A stretch of 40,425 bases of DNA from Bacteroidaceae bacterium (GCA_017556045.1 JAFZFF010000028.1:1-40425); one strand, 5' to 3'; positions 1 to 8,889 are shown, counted from the first letter of the stretch. Made by a program: numbers and translations. The notes: generated by a model not told the origin, from the letters alone.

Positions 1-90
<90 letters not shown>

Positions 91-95
91 TCAGA

Positions 96-140
96 AGAGA
101 GGAGTTGTCCAATGAGGATGACTCCTCTCTCGTCGTTTAT
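96..140 (+). terminator. rRNA operon terminator
   Basis: A perfect 10-bp stem, AGAGAGGAGT (96-105) with ACTCCTCTCT (121-130), encloses a 15-nt loop just behind the 5S gene. The tract after it (CGTCGTTTAT) is only weakly T-rich, so efficiency is uncertain, but the position fits the end of the rRNA transcript. Confidence 0.7.
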
Positions 141-220
141 GGGACTAGGATAATCTAGGATAACCTAGGAAAGCCTAGGAAGGCTTATGAAGGCTTAGGA
201 TGATCTAGAGTAATCTAGGG
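141..220. repeat. 10-bp tandem CTAG-rich repeat, about 8 units
   Basis: Eight consecutive 10-bp units share the form NNNNCTAGGA: taatCTAGGA, taacCTAGGA, aagcCTAGGA, then decayed units (ttatga, ttagga, ctagag, ctaggg). Six of the eight contain CTAG. The period is close to one helical turn, so the motifs would lie on one face of the DNA. The array sits between the rRNA terminator and the lysS promoter. No coding potential is seen. Confidence 0.85.
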
Positions 221-244
221 TGGCGATGAAAATCTTCAAATAAA

Positions 245-276
245 TTTGATTATTCGCTTAGCTTGCAGTAACTTTG
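245..276 (+). promoter_or_regulatory. lysS promoter (Bacteroidetes type)
   Basis: TTTG (245-248), 20 nt, then TAACTTTG (269-276), an exact match to the Bacteroides -33/-7 pattern. It predicts a transcript start near 283 and a leader of about 19 nt before the lysS ATG. Confidence 0.8.
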
Positions 277-301
277 CACTTTAAAATTAAACGTTGAAGA
301 G

Positions 302-2029
302 ATGAACGTACTAGAACTTAGTGAACAAGAAATCGTAAGACGTAATAGTCTTAATGAGCTGCGTGCCATGGGCATCGAACCCTATCCTGCAGCTGAGTAT
401 GTGACCAATGCTTTTTCTACTGATATAAAAGAGGAGTTTCGTGATGAGGACGAGCCTCGTCAGGTGTCTATTGCAGGACGCTTGATGAGTCGCCGTGTGA
501 TGGGTAAGGCTTCGTTTATCGAGTTGCAAGACTCTAAAGGACGTATACAGGTCTATATTACTCGCGATGATATCTGTCCCGAGGAGAATAAGGACATGTA
601 TAATGTGGTGTTCAAGCGCTTGCTTGATATCGGTGACTTCGTCGGTATCGAGGGTGTGGTATTCCGCACTCAGATGGGCGAGATCAGCGTACATGCTCAC
701 AAGCTCACCGTACTGTCAAAGAGCATTCGCCCGCTTCCTATTGTGAAGTACAAGGATGGTGTGGCTTATGATAAGTTTGACGATCCTGAGCTCCGTTATC
801 GTCAGCGTTATGTGGATCTCGTTGTTAATGACGGTGTAAAGGAGATCTTCATCAAGCGTAACAAAGTATATACCTCAATGCGTGAGTTCTTCAATACCCG
901 TGGTTACATGGAGGTGGAGACTCCCGTTTTGCAATCAATCCCTGGCGGTGCTGCTGCACGACCCTTCATCACACATCATAATGCATTGGATATCCCCTTG
1001 TATCTGCGTATCGCCAATGAACTTTATCTGAAGCGTCTTATCGTAGGTGGCTTCGAAGGTGTATACGAGTTCTCAAAGAACTTCCGCAACGAGGGTATGG
1101 ACCGTACACACAATCCTGAGTTTACCTGTATGGAAATCTATGTTTCCTACAAGGACTATAACTGGATGATGAACTTCACCGAGCAGATGCTGGAGAAGAT
1201 CTGTCTCGATGTAAACGGTACGACTGAGGTGCAGGTAGGTGACAACGTCATCAGCTTCAAGGCTCCCTTTGCTCGTCGTACTATGACTGAGGCTATCAAG
1301 GAGTTTACAGGTATTGATATCACTGGCATGGACGAGGCTCAGCTACGCGATGTATGTAAGCAACTCAACATCGAGATTGACGACACCATGGGTAAGGGCA
1401 AGCTTATCGACGAGATTTTCGGTGAGAAGTGTGAAGGCAACTACATCCAGCCTACCTTCATTACTGACTATCCTATCGAGATGTCTCCGCTCTGTAAGCG
1501 TCATCGCGAGAACCCAGAACTGACTGAGCGCTTTGAGCTCATGGTGAATGGTAAGGAGTTGTGTAATGCGTATAGCGAGCTCAACGACCCCATCGACCAG
1601 CTTGGCCGCTTCCAAGAACAGCTGCGCTTGAGCGAGAAGGGTGACGACGAGGCCATGTTTATCGACAATGACTTTGTTCGCGCTCTGGAATATGGTATGC
1701 CCCCCACCTCAGGTATGGGTATCGGTATGGATCGTCTGGTGATGCTTATGACCGGTCAGCAGACTATCCAGGAGGTGCTCTTCTTCCCGCAGATGCGTCC
1801 TGAGAAGAAGTCGCCCAAGGATCCTGCAAGCAAGTATATGGAGATAGGTATCGCTGAGGAGTGGGTACCCGTGGTCCAGAAGGCTGGCTATAAGCTCGTG
1901 GCTGACATGCAAGGCGTGAATCCGCAGAAGGTGCACATGGATATCTGTGGTGTAAACAAGAAGTATAAGCTTGACCTCAAGAACCCCACGGTGGATGAGG
2001 TGGCAGCTTGGATTGAAAAAATAGGATAA
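302..2029 (+). CDS. lysS: Lysyl-tRNA synthetase, class II
   Basis: Charges tRNA-Lys with lysine in the cytoplasm. The 575-residue protein has the class II LysRS layout: an N-terminal OB-fold anticodon-binding domain (about residues 50-145, with [20 protein letters not shown]), then the catalytic domain with [15 protein letters not shown] (motif 2) near residue 260 and [16 protein letters not shown] (motif 3) near 468-483. About 75 residues follow motif 3, longer than in E. coli LysS and of a kind common in Bacteroidales enzymes. The ATG at 302 fits the promoter at 245-276. The stop codon overlaps the gpsA start by one base, so the two are translationally coupled. Confidence 0.97.
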   Translation: MNVLELSEQEIVRRNSLNELRAMGIEPYPAAEYVTNAFSTDIKEEFRDEDEPRQVSIAGRLMSRRVMGKASFIELQDSKGRIQVYITRDDICPEENKDMYNVVFKRLLDIGDFVGIEGVVFRTQMGEISVHAHKLTVLSKSIRPLPIVKYKDGVAYDKFDDPELRYRQRYVDLVVNDGVKEIFIKRNKVYTSMREFFNTRGYMEVETPVLQSIPGGAAARPFITHHNALDIPLYLRIANELYLKRLIVGGFEGVYEFSKNFRNEGMDRTHNPEFTCMEIYVSYKDYNWMMNFTEQMLEKICLDVNGTTEVQVGDNVISFKAPFARRTMTEAIKEFTGIDITGMDEAQLRDVCKQLNIEIDDTMGKGKLIDEIFGEKCEGNYIQPTFITDYPIEMSPLCKRHRENPELTERFELMVNGKELCNAYSELNDPIDQLGRFQEQLRLSEKGDDEAMFIDNDFVRALEYGMPPTSGMGIGMDRLVMLMTGQQTIQEVLFFPQMRPEKKSPKDPASKYMEIGIAEEWVPVVQKAGYKLVADMQGVNPQKVHMDICGVNKKYKLDLKNPTVDEVAAWIEKIG

Positions 2030-3027
2030 TGAGTTTCCCTCAAGGTAAAGTAGCAATTATGGGTGGCGGTAGCTGGGCTACCGCCATTGCCAAGATGGTC
2101 CTCAATAATGAGGATTCCATCAATTGGTATATGCGTCGCGATGATCGTATTGCAGACTTCAAACGCACAGGTCACAACCCCGGCTATCTGTCGTCGGTGC
2201 ATTTTGACGTAAACCGCATCAACTTCTCGTCGGACATCAATCAAGTCATTAAGGACAGTGATGTACTTATCTTTGTGACTCCGTCACCCTACCTGAAGTC
2301 GCACCTCAAGAAGGTGAAGACCAGGATGCATGATAAGTTTGTGGTTACGGCGATTAAGGGTATTGTGCCAGAGGATAACCTGCTGGTGTCGGATTATTTC
2401 CACAAGGAATATCACGTGCCCTACGATAACATTGCTGTCATTGCAGGCCCCTGTCATGCAGAGGAGATCGCTCTAGAGCGTCTCTCATACCTTACTGTTG
2501 GTTGTAGCGACCGTGACAATGCGCTGAGTTTCGCAAAGAAACTCAATTGTAGCTATGTGAAGACTACAGTAAGCGATGATGTGACGGGTATCGAATACAG
2601 CTCGGTGCTGAAGAATGTGTATGCTATCGCTGCAGGTATCTGTAGTGGTTTGAAGTATGGTGACAACTTCCAGGCTGTGCTGATGAGTAATGCTTTGGTT
2701 GAGATGTCGCGCTTCATAGACTTTGTGCATCCGCTCAAGCGTGTAGTGAGTGAGTCTGTATATATGGGTGACCTACTCGTGACGGGTTATTCGAACTTTA
2801 GCCGCAACCGTGTGTTTGGTTCTATGATAGGCAAGGGCTACTCCGTGAAGAGTGCACAGCTAGAGATGGAGATGGTGGCTGAAGGCTACTACGGTACAAA
2901 GTGTATCAAGGAGATTAACCGAAAGTACCACGTGAACATGCCCATCGTGGATGCAGTGTACAACATCCTCTACGAGCGCATATCGCCCGTCATCGAGATT
3001 AAGTTGCTGACGGATTCGATAAGATAA
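2029..3027 (+). CDS. gpsA: Glycerol-3-phosphate dehydrogenase [NAD(P)+]
   Basis: Reduces dihydroxyacetone phosphate to sn-glycerol 3-phosphate, the backbone for phospholipids. At 332 residues it has normal length. The Rossmann motif is GGGSWATAIA (residues 12-21), where many relatives have GxGxWG; this GGGSWAT form is common in Bacteroidetes. Further signatures are FVTPSPYLKSHL near residue 83, IAGPCHAEEIALERLSYLTV near 138 and EYSSVLKNVYAIAAGI near 190, which carries the catalytic lysine. The ATG overlaps the lysS stop by one base (TAATG), so it is read from the lysS transcript. A CTAG-bearing hairpin follows the stop. Confidence 0.95.
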   Translation: MSFPQGKVAIMGGGSWATAIAKMVLNNEDSINWYMRRDDRIADFKRTGHNPGYLSSVHFDVNRINFSSDINQVIKDSDVLIFVTPSPYLKSHLKKVKTRMHDKFVVTAIKGIVPEDNLLVSDYFHKEYHVPYDNIAVIAGPCHAEEIALERLSYLTVGCSDRDNALSFAKKLNCSYVKTTVSDDVTGIEYSSVLKNVYAIAAGICSGLKYGDNFQAVLMSNALVEMSRFIDFVHPLKRVVSESVYMGDLLVTGYSNFSRNRVFGSMIGKGYSVKSAQLEMEMVAEGYYGTKCIKEINRKYHVNMPIVDAVYNILYERISPVIEIKLLTDSIR

Positions 3028-3032
3028 GGGGA

Positions 3033-3060
3033 CCCCCTCTAGCTCCCCCTCTAGGGGGAG
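3033..3060 (+). repeat. CCCCCTCTAG direct repeat ending in a hairpin
   Basis: CCCCCTCTAG occurs at 3033-3042 and again at 3045-3054. The second copy folds with the following GGGGGAG into a 7-bp stem (3043-3049 with 3054-3060) and a 4-nt loop. There is no T-tract, so it is a poor intrinsic terminator. It looks like a dispersed intergenic palindrome or an mRNA-stabilising hairpin behind gpsA. Confidence 0.65.
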
Positions 3061-3104
3061 GATTCAGTAATCGCGGACTTGGCAAATTGTACATTTATAA
3101 AATT

Positions 3105-3150
3105 GTAAATAAATAGTAAATAGTAAATTGTAAATCGTCAAATCGTAAAT
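3105..3150. repeat. AT-rich heptamer repeat NGTAAAT before pgi
   Basis: GTAAAT occurs at 3105, 3116, 3123, 3130 and 3145, with a stretch of strict 7-bp spacing (AGTAAAT, TGTAAAT), in the 100-bp AT-rich gap before pgi. No clear TAnnTTTG promoter is visible there. It resembles the 7-bp array before rpsB at 40135-40169. Confidence 0.7.
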
Positions 3151-3162
3151 AAGGTATATAAG

Positions 3163-4506
3163 ATGAACAATATCAGTTTGAACATTGATAAGACCGCTGG
3201 TTTTATCGCTGAAGGAGCAGTGAAGGCATATGCTCCTAAAGTACAGGAAGCATTGGAGATGCTCGAAAAGGGTAATGGTCTCGGTAATGACTTTTTGGGT
3301 TGGCTTCACCTTCCCTCAAGTATCACTGAGGAGCATCTCAATGACATTCAAGAGACTGCTAATACTTTGCGAGAACTCTGTGACGTAGTGGTAGTAGCTG
3401 GTATCGGTGGTAGCTACCTTGGTGCACGTGCTGTGATCGAAGCACTTAGCAACAACTTCCACTGCTACCTCAAGGGTAACAATCCAGCCATCATCTATGC
3501 TGGTCATAACATCAGCGAGGATTATCTCTTTGAACTCACAGAGTTCCTTAAGGATAAGAAGTTCGGTGTTATCAATATCTCTAAGTCTGGTACCACCACC
3601 GAGACTGCTCTCGCCTTCCGCTTGCTCAAGAAGCAGTGCGAGGACCAGCGTGGCATCGAGGTGGCTCGTAAGGTAATCGTAGCCGTTACTGACGCAAAGC
3701 GCGGTGCTGCACGTACGACAGCCGACAATGAGGGCTACAAGAGCTTTATCATCCCCGACAACGTAGGTGGACGCTTCTCTGTGCTCACTCCCGTTGGTTT
3801 GCTCCCTATTGCCATTGCAGGTTTCGATATCAAGGCCCTCGTGAAGGGTGCTGCTGACATGGAGGCTGCTACAGCCCCTGAGGTACCCTTCGAGGAGAAC
3901 ATCGCTGCTGTATATGCTGCTACACGTAACGCTCTCTATGCAGACGGTAAGAAGATTGAAATCCTTGTTAACTACCAACCCAAGCTGCACTATGTGTCTG
4001 AGTGGTGGAAGCAGCTCTATGGAGAGTCTGAGGGTAAGGAGAACAAGGGTATCTTCCCCGCATCTGTAGATTTCTCTACCGACCTCCACTCGATGGGTCA
4101 GTGGATTCAGCAGGGCGAGCGTACCATCTTTGAGACGGTCATCTCTGTTGAGAACACCAATCATAGCCTCGTGGTGCCTACCGATGAGAAGAACCTCGAT
4201 GGCCTGAACTTCCTTGCAGGAAAGCATGTAGATGAGGTGAACAAGATGGCTGAGCTCGGTACATTGCTTGCACACGTTGATGGTGGTGTGCCCAACCTTC
4301 GCATCGTGATGCCTAAGCTTGATGAGTACTATATCGGTCAGCTTCTCTACTTCTTTGAGAAGGGTTGTGGCGTGAGCGGCTATGTGCTCGGTGTGAACCC
4401 CTTCGACCAGCCTGGTGTGGAGGACTACAAACGCAACATGTTTGCTCTCCTCGGCAAGCCTGGTTATGAGGCTGAGACGGAGGCTATCAAAGCACGTTTG
4501 GGATAA
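3163..4506 (+). CDS. pgi: Glucose-6-phosphate isomerase
   Basis: Interconverts glucose 6-phosphate and fructose 6-phosphate in glycolysis and gluconeogenesis. At 447 residues it is the short GPI type found in Bacteroidetes and Firmicutes. Visible signatures: [20 protein letters not shown] (about residues 74-93), the sugar-phosphate loop [18 protein letters not shown] (about 142-159), [14 protein letters not shown] (about 203) and the [20 protein letters not shown] block (about 288) with the catalytic glutamate. The ATG at 3163 follows an AT-rich repeat gap. It is probably transcribed together with lysS-gpsA, although the 135-bp gap could hold its own promoter that I do not recognise. Confidence 0.96.
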   Translation: MNNISLNIDKTAGFIAEGAVKAYAPKVQEALEMLEKGNGLGNDFLGWLHLPSSITEEHLNDIQETANTLRELCDVVVVAGIGGSYLGARAVIEALSNNFHCYLKGNNPAIIYAGHNISEDYLFELTEFLKDKKFGVINISKSGTTTETALAFRLLKKQCEDQRGIEVARKVIVAVTDAKRGAARTTADNEGYKSFIIPDNVGGRFSVLTPVGLLPIAIAGFDIKALVKGAADMEAATAPEVPFEENIAAVYAATRNALYADGKKIEILVNYQPKLHYVSEWWKQLYGESEGKENKGIFPASVDFSTDLHSMGQWIQQGERTIFETVISVENTNHSLVVPTDEKNLDGLNFLAGKHVDEVNKMAELGTLLAHVDGGVPNLRIVMPKLDEYYIGQLLYFFEKGCGVSGYVLGVNPFDQPGVEDYKRNMFALLGKPGYEAETEAIKARLG

Positions 4507-4521
4507 TAAAATGCCTAACGT

Positions 4522-4557
4522 ATCTAGAACCTCTAGAACATCTAGAATATCTAGTCA
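4522..4557. repeat. 9-bp tandem TCTAGAA repeat, 4 units
   Basis: Four 9-bp units run from 4522: atctagaac, ctctagaac, atctagaat, atctagtca. Each has one CTAG, and the last unit runs into the ATG of the next gene. The unit length is a multiple of 3, so copy-number change would alter the leader but not a reading frame. Confidence 0.85.
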
Positions 4558-5297
4558 TGCAACAGTCAATAATCAATAACACGAAGGCGCAAGGGTTTCC
4601 CCAGCGCCTTCGTGCTGTTCTCTTCGATATGGATGGAGTGCTATATAACTCCATGCCCTATCATGCCATAGCTTGGAATAAGGCAATGGCACAGTTTGGA
4701 TATGATCTTCCCGAGGAGGAGGTGTACATGCATGAAGGACGCACGGGCACATCTACCGTCAATCTGGTGAGTCTTCGTGAACATGGCACGGAGGTCAGTG
4801 AGGAACGTGTAGCCGAGATATATAAGGTGAAGTCAGACCTTTTCAATCAGTTCCCTCCAGCAGAACCCATGCCTGGTGCTCTCTCTTTGTTGCGACAACT
4901 TAAGGAACAAGGGCTTATGATACTCATTGTCACAGGTTCTGGGCAGTGCTCATTGCTAGATAAACTGAATTGTGACTATCCGGGCATCTTTCGTCGTGAA
5001 CTGATGGTGACGGCTTTTGACGTGAAGTATGGCAAACCAAATCCTGAACCCTACCTGATGGGGATGCAGAAGGGAGGCCTACAGCCCCATGAGTGTATTG
5101 TAGTTGAAAATGCCCCCCTCGGTGTACATGCTGCAAAGGCTGCGGGTATCTTTACCATAGCGGTGAATACTGGTCCCCTTCCAGATAAGGCCTTGTTGGA
5201 TGAGGGAGCGGATCTTCTGTTCCCTTCGATGCAAGCGCTCAGTGATGCATGGGGAGAATTGTCTGTAGCCTTGGACAAGCAGACGAAAGACATATAG
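4557..5297 (+). CDS. HAD-family phosphatase, beta-phosphoglucomutase/Gph-like
   Basis: A haloacid dehalogenase superfamily hydrolase of 246 residues. Motif I is FDMDGVLYNS near residues 23-32, where the first Asp forms the phospho-enzyme; a helical cap follows; motif II is ILIVTGSG near 121; motif III/IV is KYGKPNPEPY near 160 and VVENAPLGVHAAKAAG near 181. This is subfamily IA with a C1 cap, as in beta-phosphoglucomutase, phosphoglycolate phosphatase and sugar-phosphate phosphatases. The substrate cannot be read from sequence. Position directly after pgi suggests a sugar phosphate, but that is inference. The ATG at 4557 abuts a 9-bp repeat; the next Met lies inside motif I, so this start is favoured. 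Confidence 0.88.
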   Translation: MQQSIINNTKAQGFPQRLRAVLFDMDGVLYNSMPYHAIAWNKAMAQFGYDLPEEEVYMHEGRTGTSTVNLVSLREHGTEVSEERVAEIYKVKSDLFNQFPPAEPMPGALSLLRQLKEQGLMILIVTGSGQCSLLDKLNCDYPGIFRRELMVTAFDVKYGKPNPEPYLMGMQKGGLQPHECIVVENAPLGVHAAKAAGIFTIAVNTGPLPDKALLDEGADLLFPSMQALSDAWGELSVALDKQTKDI

Positions 5298-5303
5298 TTA
5301 TTG

Positions 5304-5330
5304 GGGAGGTCTATACCTCCCTATTTTTTT
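5304..5330 (+). terminator. Terminator after the HAD gene
   Basis: GGGAGGT (5304-5310) pairs with ACCTCCC (5315-5321) around a CTAT loop, followed by TATTTTTTTAT. A classical intrinsic terminator that closes the lysS-gpsA-pgi-HAD transcript. Confidence 0.88.
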
Positions 5331-5412
5331 ATATGAGATTAAACCATTTTAAGGTTATATAGTCTTATCTAAGTATGTGAGACCGCGATTAATATAAAAA
5401 GGAATATAGAAT

Positions 5413-8400
5413 ATGAAAAAGTTTTTCTTGCTCGTTGTGGCTTTGTGCCATGTCGGGATGCTCGTAGCCCAAGAAAAAAGGGTGAAGATAACAGGAAGCG
5501 TTACTGATTATGAGACTGCAGAGCCAGTCATTGCTGCTACCATTCAGCTGCTGAGTATGCCTGACAGCACATTCTTATCAGGGGCAACAACGGATATGAA
5601 GGGTGATTTCGAGATGACTCATCGCCTCTCGCAAGGGAACTATGGCTTGAAGGTGTCATTTGTGGGTTATGGTGATCTATACAGACATTTTGTAGTAGAA
5701 GGAGGAACGAATCGCGTGAGGTTTGATTCGCTGCGCATGAAGACGGATGCACTACTCCTGCAAGAAGCTGTCATCGAGGCTCAAATGGCCCAAGTACAGG
5801 TTTCGGAGGATACGGTGATTTTTAATGCCGAGGCTTTCCGTGTGGCTGAGGGGTCGATGCTCGAAGAACTTATTCGCAAGCTTCCTGGGTATGAGGTGGC
5901 TGAGAATGGAACGGTGACCTATAATGGAAAGACGGTATCGAAGATATTAGTAGATGGAAAAGAGTTCTTCTCGGAGGATAAGAGCATAGCGATGAAAAAC
6001 CTGCCAGCCAATATGGTGAAGAAGGTGAAAAGCTATGAGAAGAAGAGCGACCTGGCAGAGATTACTGGGATTGATGATGGAGAGGAAGAACTGGTGCTGG
6101 ACCTTACGGTGAAGGCCGATGCCAAGAAGGGGTGGTTCTCGAATATCGATTTAGGCTATGGACGTCCTACGCAGGAAACAGCCTACGGCATTCATAACCT
6201 CTATACGGTGAAGAGTATGATCAATCGTTTTAAAGAAAATGAGCACTACTCGGTCATCCTCTCTACGAATAATGTCAATGATAACGGCTTCCCTGGTGGC
6301 GGTCGTGGCGGTCGAGGAGGGGGCAATGGATTGAACCAAAGCTCTATGGGTGGTTTCTCTTTAGCAAGGAATCTGGGTGAAGAGATAGAGAAGAACAAAT
6401 ATCAGTTCCAGTTAGGTGGTGGTGTGAGATTCTTTCATAACAATTCGGATGTACAGAGCATGACAGCCTCGGAGACATTCCTTACTCATGGAAATAATAA
6501 CTCTTTTTCTAATAGCCACAGCCAATCAAATAATGAAAGCATGCGTGTGAATGCTGATTTTCGTATTGAATGGCGGCCTGACACGATGACTAACATCATC
6601 TTTCGTCCTAGTGTAGGGTACTCCAAGTCGGGTAACACCTCTGTGAATAGGTCTGCGACATTTAATGAGGACCCTTATGATATTCTAGATGTGAAGTTTG
6701 CCGATGAAGACTACGAACCTCTTGACTCGGCATGGGTGGATGAGAGTCGTGTCAACTATAACGAACGTCAATCGGGAGGGGAGAACGAAAGTACCACCGT
6801 CAATGGTCGTTTGCAGATAAATCGTAAGTTGAACTCCGAAGGCCGTAACTTCACGTTGAGTCTCAATGGAGGGTATAGTGAGGGGATGAGCTACTCTTCA
6901 TCTACCTCGTTTACCCGTTTTTATCAACGTGGTGATAGTACTTCGACCATAAATCGATACAGTGACACACCTACAAAGACCTATAACTATAATGCCCGTG
7001 CGATGTGGAGTGAACCTTTATGGGAAGCTACGTTCTTGCAGCTTAGTTATCAGTTTAGCTATCGTTACAATGATAGTCAACGCTCGACTTATGAACTGCC
7101 TGAGTTACTTGAAGGGTGGAATCTGCCTGATTGGATGCTTCCCGATGACTATGAGCGTTATCGCAGCGAGGAACTGAGTAGATTGGCTACCTATGAGAAC
7201 TTTGACCATGACGTTACAGCTCAGTTGAGATTGATACGCGAAAAGTATAACATGAATGTCGGCCTTACCTTGCTCCCTCAGCGTAGTAAGATGAACTATC
7301 AGTATATGAATCGTGATATCGACACTGTTCGCACCGTGTTTAACTTTACGCCTACGATGAACTTCCGCTATCGTTGGACCAAGCAGCGTAGTTTGCGCAT
7401 CAACTATAGAGGACGTAGTGGACAGCCCTCAATGACCGACTTGCTACCAATCACAGATGATAGCAATCCTTTGAATATTACAATGGGTAATCCCGGTTTG
7501 AAACCCACGTTCAATAATAGTCTCAACGTACAGTTCCAGGACTTTAATGTCGAGCGCCTGCAGAACATCTCGGCAAATATCCGTTTCAATAGTACGCTTA
7601 ACAGCATCGTAAACAAGATTACCTATAATGAGGAGACGGGTGGGCGTATCTCTCAGCCCACTAACCTTGATGGTTGGTGGAGCAATTGGAGTACGGGAGC
7701 TGGTGTTGCTTACAATACTGCATTGCCAAATCAACGGTATAAGGTAAGTTCTTCGACTAATGCAAACTATAACTACCAAGAGGGGTATGTGCGTACGGCT
7801 ACAGCTACAGGGGATTTTCCTCTTGCAGCTACACGTTCGCTGTCGCTTTCGGAGCGCCTGACAGGAACCTATCAGAACGATTGGTTGGAAATCACACTCC
7901 AGGGGTCTCTTAACTACAATCGTGCGCGTAATAATTTGCAACCTACAGCCAATCGTGATACCTATATCTTCTCTTATGGTCCATCGACAAATATTCAGTT
8001 GCCATGGTGGGGACTTAAGATCTCGTCGAATATCGATATGAACAGTCGTCGTGGTTTCAGTGATCCCGAGTTCAATACCGACGAACTGATATGGAATGCA
8101 CAGCTCTCTAAGAGCTTTCTCGCGCAGAATGCGGCTACTGTGAGTGTGCAGTTCTATGACATCCTGGGTCAGCAGAGCAACGTAAGCCGCGTCATAAACG
8201 CTACCATGCGCAGCGATACGTGGTACAATACGGTCAATAGTTACTTTATGGTACACTTTGTCTATCGTCTTAATCTCTTTGGTGACAAGGAGTCTCGTAG
8301 AGAGGGGCGTAAGGGTGGAGAGGCCTATCCGCAATTGCCCGAAGGTGCTATGCCTCCCATGCCAACGACAAGGGGCGGAGGAATGCCTATGAGAGGACCT

Positions 8401-8448
8401 GGAATGGGCACAGGGCCTATGTTTAATGGCGGTTTTGGCCACATGTAA
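5413..8448 (+). CDS. TonB-dependent outer-membrane receptor (OMP_b-brl_3-like)
   Basis: A 1011-residue outer-membrane barrel. Residues 1-19 are a signal peptide (cut after LVA). A carboxypeptidase-regulatory-like beta-sandwich follows (about 25-110, ITGSVTDYETAEPVIAATIQ), then a plug-like domain with EELIRKLPGYEVAENGTVTY and SKILVDGKEFF (about 150-185), then a barrel rich in alternating aromatic strands to about residue 955. This matches Bacteroidetes receptors with an OMP_b-brl_3-type barrel. The ligand is unknown and no SusD partner is adjacent, so it is not a typical polysaccharide locus. Oddities: a Gly/Arg loop (GFPGGGRGGRGGGNG, about 293-309) and a Met/Pro/Gly tail of about 55 residues beyond the last strand. 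Energy would come from ExbB/ExbD/TonB such as those at 31676-33617. No clear promoter is seen in the 82-bp gap upstream. Confidence 0.88.
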   Translation: MKKFFLLVVALCHVGMLVAQEKRVKITGSVTDYETAEPVIAATIQLLSMPDSTFLSGATTDMKGDFEMTHRLSQGNYGLKVSFVGYGDLYRHFVVEGGTNRVRFDSLRMKTDALLLQEAVIEAQMAQVQVSEDTVIFNAEAFRVAEGSMLEELIRKLPGYEVAENGTVTYNGKTVSKILVDGKEFFSEDKSIAMKNLPANMVKKVKSYEKKSDLAEITGIDDGEEELVLDLTVKADAKKGWFSNIDLGYGRPTQETAYGIHNLYTVKSMINRFKENEHYSVILSTNNVNDNGFPGGGRGGRGGGNGLNQSSMGGFSLARNLGEEIEKNKYQFQLGGGVRFFHNNSDVQSMTASETFLTHGNNNSFSNSHSQSNNESMRVNADFRIEWRPDTMTNIIFRPSVGYSKSGNTSVNRSATFNEDPYDILDVKFADEDYEPLDSAWVDESRVNYNERQSGGENESTTVNGRLQINRKLNSEGRNFTLSLNGGYSEGMSYSSSTSFTRFYQRGDSTSTINRYSDTPTKTYNYNARAMWSEPLWEATFLQLSYQFSYRYNDSQRSTYELPELLEGWNLPDWMLPDDYERYRSEELSRLATYENFDHDVTAQLRLIREKYNMNVGLTLLPQRSKMNYQYMNRDIDTVRTVFNFTPTMNFRYRWTKQRSLRINYRGRSGQPSMTDLLPITDDSNPLNITMGNPGLKPTFNNSLNVQFQDFNVERLQNISANIRFNSTLNSIVNKITYNEETGGRISQPTNLDGWWSNWSTGAGVAYNTALPNQRYKVSSSTNANYNYQEGYVRTATATGDFPLAATRSLSLSERLTGTYQNDWLEITLQGSLNYNRARNNLQPTANRDTYIFSYGPSTNIQLPWWGLKISSNIDMNSRRGFSDPEFNTDELIWNAQLSKSFLAQNAATVSVQFYDILGQQSNVSRVINATMRSDTWYNTVNSYFMVHFVYRLNLFGDKESRREGRKGGEAYPQLPEGAMPPMPTTRGGGMPMRGPGMGTGPMFNGGFGHM

Positions 8449-8490
8449 TGAGAAAAATATGGATAAGGAGTGTTTTTTTTACTAAAAATG

Positions 8491-8520
8491 CTTGCAATGT
8501 TTTGATTTTTACTATATTTG
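8491..8520 (+). promoter_or_regulatory. Promoter of the histone-like gene
   Basis: CTTG (8491-8494), 18 nt, then a perfect TATATTTG (8513-8520). Transcript start is predicted near 8527, giving a leader of about 25 nt. Confidence 0.7.
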
Positions 8521-8551
8521 CAGTCGTAAATCAACTTAAAATTAAGAAAGT

Positions 8552-8725
8552 ATGAAAGAACTCGTAGAAAAAATTCAGGAAATGTATGCTGCTTTTGCAG
8601 CTGATGCAGCTCTTCAGGTAGAAAAGGGTAATAAGGCTGCTGGTACTCGTGCTCGTAAGGCTTCTCTTGAGCTTGAGAAGGCTATGAAGGCATTCCGTAA
8701 GGCTTCTCTTGAGGCTGCGAAGTAA
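8552..8725 (+). CDS. Small histone H1/Hc1-like basic protein
   Basis: A 57-residue protein starting MKELVEKIQEMYAAFAADAA and continuing with repeated Lys/Arg-Ala patterns (GNKAAGTRARKASLELEKAM, then AFRKASLEAAK). Segments RKASLE occur twice, 18 residues apart. The composition is Ala, Lys and Glu, helical, with a basic C-terminal half. It resembles the short histone-H1-like (Hc1) proteins annotated in Bacteroides, thought to bind DNA. DNA binding is inferred from family resemblance only. It has its own strong promoter (8491-8520) and its own terminator (8745-8776), so it is a monocistronic, probably well-expressed gene. The A-rich leader before the ATG is typical of highly translated Bacteroidetes genes. 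Confidence 0.85.
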   Translation: MKELVEKIQEMYAAFAADAALQVEKGNKAAGTRARKASLELEKAMKAFRKASLEAAK

Positions 8726-8744
8726 TACTCTTCACATGAAGGAG

Positions 8745-8776
8745 AAAAACCACCGTGACTACGGTGGTTTTTTTGT
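8745..8776 (+). terminator. Terminator of the histone-like gene
   Basis: A 12-bp perfect stem, AAAAACCACCGT (8745-8756) with ACGGTGGTTTTT (8761-8772), GACT loop, then more T. A strong intrinsic terminator. Confidence 0.93.
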
Positions 8777-8889
8777 GCCTATTATAATGGTTGTTCGCTC
8801 TTTCTAAGAATGCTCTAGTAATGGCAATCTAGTTGTTGGTTTCGTAGTAGGGGGGATAAATGAGTCGGAAAATTGCGTTGTCAATCCTG

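Noticed and set aside
3028-3060. Intrinsic terminator between gpsA and pgi
   Set aside because: The hairpin is stable but has no T-tract after it, so it was listed as a repeat instead.
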